Positions 19,029 to 24,044 of a DNA stretch of 24,044 bases are shown here, in pieces. The DNA is from Ascoidea tarda (nom. inval.). Lineage: Eukaryota > Ascomycota > Saccharomycetes > Ascoideales > Ascoideaceae. The stretch is taken from the NCBI GenBank assembly GCA_030560485.1, contig JAKTTS010000223.1, positions 1 through 24,044 of the forward strand, in the 5' to 3' direction. How positions within the stretch are numbered: position 1 is the stretch's first letter; each line of letters starts with the position of its first letter. Below the pieces are notes generated by a model that had not been told where the DNA came from, searched no databases, and worked only from the letters and a program-made list of their open reading frames with translations. Both the position numbers and the translations under genes were made by a program.

Positions 19029-20759
19029 TTAGAAACAAAAGATTTTTGAAAATTTTGCTTTTAAACCTGATTTTTTGTTTTTAGATTCTTGGTTTTTATT
19101 TGAGGATTTAATTTGAGAATTACGAGCTTTCAAGGCGGAATTTGAAAGGTTCGAGTTATTGTTGTTATTGAGATGAAGAACAGCGGTATTGCTGATCTTA
19201 TTAGTGTTGGAATTGATAAAAGTGTTATTGGGATCGTTGATGTGTGGATTTGAGTCGATAGGAGAATTAGTGAAAGAGTTACGAATTTGCTGAGAGTTTC
19301 TTTGTTGGAGTTGAGGAGAACCAATGTTGGATCTACTATTGAGGATATTGTTTTGGTTAATTTGGGATTGTTTTATCTGGTTTTGTTGAAGATATTGTTG
19401 TTGTTGTTGTTGTTGTTGTTGCAAGAGGATGTTATTATTTGCAGGAGAGTTGATATTGGTGGTGTTATTATTAGTATTGTTGTTGTTGTTACTGTTACTG
19501 TTATTGTTATTGTTATTGTTGTTATTGTTTGATTTTGAATTGAGGTTGGCGAGGTTTGGAGATTTGATGTTTTGTTGAGCAGCAGCAGCAGCAAGATTTG
19601 TGAGGGCCTTTCGTTGTTGGCTGTGACGATGGTGACGATCTCTTTCACCAGGAGGAGTAGGATGGCCATAGCCATGTAGATTTGGCTTCTTGTTGATGGC
19701 ATAGTCCCAACCTCTGCCAGCGTTAAGCTTCATCCAGTCGTACTGGCCATCAGGCTTCTCGCCTATGTCATCTAGGGCAGATAGGAGAAGTTCTTTGTAG
19801 GCTTTGTAGTCAGGCTCAGCGTCAAAGGGGAGGTTTCGAACACTTTCTAGATACTGGGAGAACTGTCTAGGCAAACCAGCACATAGCTCTAGAACTGGGG
19901 TTGTTCTCTTTTTTTCACCAATTTTTTCATATTTCAATTTGTTGGTGGGGGCCTTTAGGCCTTGCCATGGTAATTGACCTCTGAGAAAGTAGAAGAAGAC
20001 GTGGCCTAGGGCTTCAAGGTCGTCTCTTCTGCTCTGTTCTCTTCCCAAGTGAGTGTTGACAGACATGTATCTGGCAGTACCACTAAGGGATTTTTTTTCT
20101 CTGTAGGGGATGTGTTGTTTTGTTCTTTGGTCTCTGTATAGTTTGGCCATACCGAAGTCGATTAGGTGGATTGAATTTTCATCGGGCATTCCTCTTCTGC
20201 CAATGAGAAAGTTATCAGGTTTGATGTCTCTGTAGATGAGGTCTCTGTTGTGGAGGATTTCAATGAGGGTGAGCATTTGGACAGAGACTTGGACAGTGGT
20301 CTTTACAGAGAATCTTCTGCCACACCAGTCAAAGAGGTCTTCTAGGGAGGGGCCTAGGAGGTCAATGACGAGGATGTTGTGGAGGCCCTCCTGGCCAAAG
20401 TAGTAGGCCTTGGGGATGCCATTTAGGCCTGAGAGGTATTTGTAGGTTCTGTACTCGTCTCGTAGTTGGGGAGCCTCAGTCTTTCTGGGTTCGAATTTGA
20501 TGGCAACGGGAGCGTTGTTGATGATGTTGATGCCTTCAAAGATGACACCAAAGGAGCCCTCACCAATTTTCTTGCCGATTTTGTAGTGGGAGCCAACGAC
20601 TGAGTTTGAGTTTGAGGATTTTGAATTTGAGGATTTTGAGGTGGAGTTTATGTTGGAGGTGTTGATGTTGGGGTTGTTCATGTTGAGTTTGGATAGATTG
20701 ATGTTAGAAGAGGAATTTTGGATTAGATTGGATTGACTTATTATGGCTCTATTACTCAT
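19029..20759 (-). CDS. YCK2: plasma-membrane casein kinase I, Yck1/Yck2 type
   Basis: This is a 576-residue Ser/Thr kinase of the CK1 family. The kinase domain spans roughly residues 58-345, with P-loop IGEGSFG (65-71), Lys88 in AIKFEPR, catalytic loop YRDIKPDN (Asp178) and DFG Asp201. The CK1 signature HLGREQSRRDDLEALGHVFFY is present. From memory it is strongly similar to yeast Yck2, which acts in glucose sensing, endocytosis and septin/bud morphogenesis. The tail has a Gln run, (N)n stretches and an Ala run. Yck1 and Yck2 end in Cys-Cys, palmitoylated by Akr1. This protein ends in SKIFCF with one Cys not at the end, so the anchor may differ. Convergent CUZ1 supports YCK2. No CTG codon was found in the gene. 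Confidence 0.93.
   Translation of the reverse strand: MSNRAIISQSNLIQNSSSNINLSKLNMNNPNINTSNINSTSKSSNSKSSNSNSVVGSHYKIGKKIGEGSFGVIFEGINIINNAPVAIKFEPRKTEAPQLRDEYRTYKYLSGLNGIPKAYYFGQEGLHNILVIDLLGPSLEDLFDWCGRRFSVKTTVQVSVQMLTLIEILHNRDLIYRDIKPDNFLIGRRGMPDENSIHLIDFGMAKLYRDQRTKQHIPYREKKSLSGTARYMSVNTHLGREQSRRDDLEALGHVFFYFLRGQLPWQGLKAPTNKLKYEKIGEKKRTTPVLELCAGLPRQFSQYLESVRNLPFDAEPDYKAYKELLLSALDDIGEKPDGQYDWMKLNAGRGWDYAINKKPNLHGYGHPTPPGERDRHHRHSQQRKALTNLAAAAAQQNIKSPNLANLNSKSNNNNNNNNNNSNSNNNNNTNNNTTNINSPANNNILLQQQQQQQQQYLQQNQIKQSQINQNNILNSRSNIGSPQLQQRNSQQIRNSFTNSPIDSNPHINDPNNTFINSNTNKISNTAVLHLNNNNNSNLSNSALKARNSQIKSSNKNQESKNKKSGLKAKFSKIFCF
19390..19430 (-). repeat. Gln-coding trinucleotide run in YCK2
   Basis: GTT/TTG repeats on the + strand at about 19392-19421 encode nine or more consecutive Gln on the - strand. 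Further Asn-coding runs lie at about 19460-19530. Confidence 0.7.
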
Positions 20760-21573
20760 TAGAGGAAATCAAGTGGAGGAGAGAGGGAGGAAAGGAGAAA
20801 GAAAAGAAAAGAAGAAGTGTGTGAGAGTATAGAAGAGAAAAGAAAGAAGAAGAAGAGGAAGAGGAAGAAGAAGAGGAAGAGGAAGAAGAGAAAAAAGCAG
20901 AATGAAGAGATAGAATGAAAATGGAAAGAAATGAAAATGAAAATGAAAATGAAAATGGAGAGATAGAATGAAAAATGATAATGAAAATGATGAGAATGAA
21001 ACAACGACGTAAGAGAAAACAAGCAAAAAAAGAAAAACCAGAGAAAAAAAGATGTTTAGCTAGTTAGTTAGAGAAAGCGTAACGGGTTATTCAAAGAAAG
21101 AGAAGAAGAGAAGTCCAGTGAAAAGAGATGCAATGTTGGGCTAATTATATTGGTTTTTTAATTGAGAGTTCTTCAGAAAGCAGAAGTAGAAAAGTGCTAT
21201 TGTTGCAATCGCTTTTGGGCTGCTCCCGCTGCGCTGGCGCGTTTCGCTCGCGTTGTTTGCGCAGGACCCGGCGCACTGGAACCACAACACACGTGCTTGC
21301 GACGGCTGGTGTGGCGCGGCTGCGGATTGGACGGGACTCCGGCGGCTGCTATTCCACATCCGCCGGTGTTGCTCGGACGCGTGCTGGTGTGCGGCATGCG
21401 TGGTTCGCGTTAGGTCCACCCCAGTGGGTATCAGAAAGTGATAATATCAAAACGATTCAGCTTGAAGGAGGTTATCGCCATCACCATCTCCACCATCTTC
21501 ACCATCGCTGTTCTTGCTCTTGTTTCTTAGCTGTTCGTAAGACCACTGTTCACTGTCCATTGCAACTGCAACG
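20760..21573. promoter_or_regulatory. divergent promoter YCK2/FAD1 with purine tract and GC-rich island
   Basis: Nearest YCK2 (about 20765-21060) the + strand is almost pure A/G, including four ATGAAA copies at 20931-20954, so the YCK2 leader is C/T-rich. About 21195-21420 is a GC-rich island; 21241-21360 is about 65% G+C by count. The island contains an E-box CACGTG at 21290-21295, an inverted repeat CCGGCGG/CCGCCGG, and the words TTGTTTGCG (21253-21261) and CCACATCCGC (21354-21363) that also occur in the AKR/UBP9 island. Several ORFs in four frames overlap here, the longest 149 codons, none with a domain; I treat them as by-products of GC richness. Confidence 0.6.
21339..21366. repeat. inverted repeat CCGGCGG - 14 nt - CCGCCGG
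   Basis: These are perfect 7-bp arms at 21339-21345 and 21360-21366 around a 14-nt spacer, within the GC-rich island upstream of FAD1. Paired CGG/CCG triplets are the usual target of Zn2Cys6 dimers, but the factor is unknown. Confidence 0.75.
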
Positions 21574-22530
21574 ATGACCACCAACAAACACGACCTACCC
21601 TCAATATGCCACTTCTACCTCGATCTCATCAATCTGTTTTTGAATTCAGCCGATTTGACCTTACATGACTTAAACCATGAGCTTGCAATCACCGTCAACG
21701 ACACACACACCCCTTTGTTCAACCTCGACGATTTTGCCCAGATAATCAGCCTACGAAACGACACAAAATCAAAGATCAGAGAGTCTCTTCAGGTGATTGC
21801 CTCCCAGTTGAATGTATACCATTTGAACCAGCTATCAATAAGCTACAATGGTGGAAAAGACTGTTTGGTGCTACTAATCCTCTACTTATCGCAGCTATCA
21901 ACCACCAACAACAACAACTTTTCAAATACACCACTTTTGGATTCCATATATATAAACTACGAAAACAACTTCTGTGATCTAGACTCCTTCATCAACGCCT
22001 CCACACTCTCTTACCATCTACATCTAACAAACTACTCCTGCGATTTAATCCAGGGCTTCAGAAACTATCTCTCCAAATTCCCATCAAAAAAAGCAATCCT
22101 CATTGGCGTAAGAAAAAACGATCCCTATTCCCAACACTTGAACTTTGTCCAAAACACTGATAATAACTGGCCCTCCTTTATAAGAATAAACCCGATTCTA
22201 AACTGGAACTTGAAAAACATCTGGTTTTTCATTCTCTTTCTCAAAATCAACTACTGTAGTCTCTATAACTTGGGTTATACCTCTCTCGGTGGTACCAACT
22301 CAACAATAAAAAATCCAAACCTACTCAAAACCAAGTTCGCTCTTCTAAACCACTCCAACAACTCCTCAATTCAAAAATACTTTACGCATCTCTACAACAA
22401 AAACAACAAAAGCAACCTCAACTTCGTCCCCATAAATGATCCCCTTCAAGATCACTACCCAGCGTTTTTCCTCCAAAACGACCTGCTAGAAAGAGCAGGA
22501 AGATTCAAACCATTCCACTCCACACAATAG
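21574..22530 (+). CDS. FAD1: FAD synthetase (FMN adenylyltransferase) Fad1
   Basis: This 318-residue cytosolic enzyme transfers AMP from ATP to FMN to make FAD, the last step of flavin cofactor synthesis. It belongs to the PAPS-reductase-like adenylyltransferase family. The nucleotide loop SISYNGGKDCLVLL (residues 88-101) aligns with yeast SFSYNGGKDCQVLL. Further matches are ILIGVRKNDPYS (IGIRHTDPFG in yeast), NWPSFIRINPILNWNLKNIW, YCSLYNLGYTSLGGTNST and the C-terminal LLERAGRF. The length is close to the yeast 306. The ATG at 21574 begins the only long frame. The gene carries two of the few CTG codons in the window (codons 21 and 304). It is divergent from YCK2 and followed by PAT1 on the same strand. 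Confidence 0.94.
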   Translation: MTTNKHDLPSICHFYLDLINLFLNSADLTLHDLNHELAITVNDTHTPLFNLDDFAQIISLRNDTKSKIRESLQVIASQLNVYHLNQLSISYNGGKDCLVLLILYLSQLSTTNNNNFSNTPLLDSIYINYENNFCDLDSFINASTLSYHLHLTNYSCDLIQGFRNYLSKFPSKKAILIGVRKNDPYSQHLNFVQNTDNNWPSFIRINPILNWNLKNIWFFILFLKINYCSLYNLGYTSLGGTNSTIKNPNLLKTKFALLNHSNNSSIQKYFTHLYNKNNKSNLNFVPINDPLQDHYPAFFLQNDLLERAGRFKPFHSTQ

Positions 22531-22887
22531 AACCTAAATAGATCTCTCATATATATATATATACAACTCAACTATATATCCAATCAAAATAATCGAAAAA
22601 AAAAACAACTATAAATAAAATTCCTCCATCTGCATTATATCGTCTTCCCGATTCGGCAATACATCCGAACACCGTTCCATTTTTAACAAGAAAAATTTCT
22701 CTTCTTTTGCTTCTTCCTCTTCTTCCTCCTTTCCTTCTTCTGCTTCACCAAATCCCACCTACAAATCCCCTTCATATCCCCCATATCCCCTGTATCCCTT
22801 ATATTCTCTGCTTGGTCAATTGTAAATCCACCTCTTCATTCAAAACCATCTGGTTCATCCAGCTCGTCTCTCTTTCCTTCCTTCAAA
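22531..22887. promoter_or_regulatory. PAT1 promoter and leader
   Basis: These 357 bp after FAD1 start with an (AT)n run at about 22550-22563. A strongly pyrimidine-rich C/T tract at about 22697-22747 lies on the PAT1 sense strand, the kind of leader seen upstream of many yeast genes. A 67-codon ORF at 22707-22910 in another frame overlaps the PAT1 start and looks spurious. Confidence 0.5.
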
Positions 22888-23343
22888 ATGTCCTTTTTTG
22901 GCTTAGATGACAAATTCTCAAAGAATAGAAACCCTAACCAAATTTATGACTTTGAAGACACTTATGATGGTTTAAATGATCAAGATGACGACCTATTTAA
23001 TGATGAAACATTTGCTGATGACATCAAAATCGGTAAAGACTTTGATTTTGGTGCTCATCAACAACAACCTCAGCAACAACCGGCTTCAATTCATCAAAAT
23101 CTAACCTACGCTCAAGCTTCAAATAAACCTTTACAAAAACAACAAAAGCAAAAGCAACAAAAGCAACCACCCCAAGGTCTCAGCATCGAATCCTCTTTAA
23201 ACTCCTTAGATATCAACGACGATGACGACGCTTTTAAACCTCTAGCCTCTTTATGGTCCCAACCCCAACCTCAACAACCCCAACAATCCCGAAATACAAA
23301 AAAAATCATCTCTTTAGAAGAACTCGAAGCTCAAATGACTTCA

Positions 23344-23380
<37 letters not shown>

Positions 23381-23990
23381 CCCAACAACCTCAAGAACAA
23401 CCCTATCATATCCCTCCTCCTGCAAATTACATCAACTACCAATCAAATAACTCAAACAGTTTACCTCCAAACTATTACTCAAATATTCCAATGTCTCAAT
23501 TTATGATAAATAACCACCTTAATTCAAATAACATCTCCAACTTTCCCGACTTGTCCAATTTAAGCAGTTTAAACAATTTGAACAACTTGAACATCAATAA
23601 CATGAATATGAATTTATCTAATATTAATAATCTCAATATGAAAGTAAATGCTGCTTTAACTGACAACATTAATGAAATTACTAGTAGTACCATTAATAAA
23701 AATATATTAAATTATCCAAATTTGCCAACCCTTCCCAACATGAATCCAAACATAAACTTAATGTTACCTCCTCTAAATTTTCAAAATTTCTCTCAAGCTC
23801 CCCAAGTTCCACAAGTTCCACAAGTTCCACAAGTTCCACAGGTTCCACAAGCTCCTCAAGCTCCTCAAACTTCACAAATTTCTCAACCAACTCAACCCTC
23901 ACAACCAACCCAAATTCCCCAAGTCGAGAAACAAATTCCTCAACCAAACCAACTATTCCTTTCATCTACCAACAAATCACAACCATTCCG

Positions 23991-24044
<54 letters not shown>
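22888..24044 (+). CDS. PAT1: Pat1, decapping activator / P-body scaffold (5' part, continues beyond window)
   Basis: The reading frame is open from the ATG at 22888 to the window end (385 codons) without a stop. It begins MSFFGLDDKF, and yeast Pat1 begins MSFFGLEN. The conserved acidic N-terminal block follows: DFEDTYDGL, then LFNDETFADD and KIGKDFDFG, matching LNDETFGDN and VGTDFDFG in yeast. This block is the Dhh1-binding region. The KPLASLWS and IISLEELEAQM motifs also match. Pat1 links deadenylated mRNA to decapping through Dhh1, Lsm1-7 and Dcp2. The rest of the visible part is Gln/Asn/Pro-rich: a Gln run at 23349-23379, a Gln-Val-Pro tandem repeat at 23794-23865, and another Gln run reaching the window edge. 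The structured C-terminal domain lies outside. Confidence 0.94.
23794..23865 (+). repeat. 9-bp coding repeat (Gln-Val/Ala-Pro)n in PAT1
   Basis: There are eight consecutive Gln-x-Pro triplets. Five central ones are near-identical CAAGTTCCA units (23803-23847, one with CAG), flanked by one Gln-Ala-Pro before and two after. The DNA identity of neighbours shows recent slippage. Confidence 0.85.
23992..24044 (+). repeat. CAA microsatellite (polyglutamine) at the window edge
   Basis: A pure CAA run encodes Gln in PAT1 and is cut by the end of the window, so its length is unknown. A similar pure run lies at 23349-23379. Confidence 0.9.

Noticed and set aside
21128-21577. 149-codon Arg/Cys-rich ORF upstream of and overlapping FAD1
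   Set aside because: It spans the GC-rich island and overlaps ORFs in other frames. It has no domain and the FAD1 start is clear.
1-24044. Search for transposons, LTR elements, other viral remnants, CRISPR arrays or toxin genes
   Set aside because: I saw no long terminal or inverted repeats, reverse transcriptase, integrase, transposase or capsid motifs, and no regularly spaced repeats with unique spacers. The tandem repeats present are simple slippage products.

Overview
The window looks like nuclear chromosomal DNA of an AT-rich budding yeast (Saccharomycotina). Every recognisable protein is the yeast form of its family. Genes are dense. The three introns I can place are short, sit near the 5' end, and carry yeast signals (GTATGT or GTAAGT donors, TACTAAC-like branch points). 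Many proteins carry Asn or Gln expansions. Gene order partly matches Saccharomyces cerevisiae: UBP9-PRS2-UBC6 are consecutive there (YER098W, YER099C, YER100W), as are CUZ1-YCK2 (YNL155W, YNL154C). CTG codons are almost absent: I count 8 in about 5,570 codons. This fits one of the lineages that reassigned CUG, such as the Ascoidea/Saccharomycopsis group, but does not prove it. All translations here read CUG as Leu.

Layout. 1-1753: T-rich DNA without a supportable gene. 1754-2029 (+): small hypothetical ORF. 2118-2969 (-): aldo-keto reductase like YJR096W. 2970-3547: divergent promoter with a GC-rich island and a 10-bp phased repeat. 3548-8253 (+): UBP9/UBP13-type deubiquitinase with one intron and a very long repetitive tail. 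8776-9836 (+): PRPP synthetase PRS2/PRS4 with one intron. 10028-10810 (-): UBC6. 11484-12480 (-): ERG25 with an 8-nt first exon. 12813-15320 (-): Zn2Cys6 regulator. 15651-16805 (-): RPP1. 17254-18354 (+): CUZ1. 19029-20759 (-): YCK1/2-type casein kinase I. 21574-22530 (+): FAD1. 22888-24044 (+): 5' part of PAT1, running off the window.

Most are housekeeping genes: ubiquitin turnover and ER-associated degradation (UBP9, UBC6, CUZ1), nucleotide and flavin cofactors (PRS2, FAD1), sterols (ERG25), tRNA/rRNA processing (RPP1), signalling (YCK2) and mRNA decay (PAT1). They do not form a common pathway, and clustering here reflects ordinary yeast gene order.

I found no transposon, viral remnant, CRISPR array, tRNA or rRNA gene. 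I also found no evidence of a new multi-gene system. The most interesting items are the near-absence of CTG, the tiny ERG25 exon and the AAG acceptor sites. Also notable are the promoter words shared between unrelated genes, the phased repeat in the GC island, and the unusual kinase C terminus.
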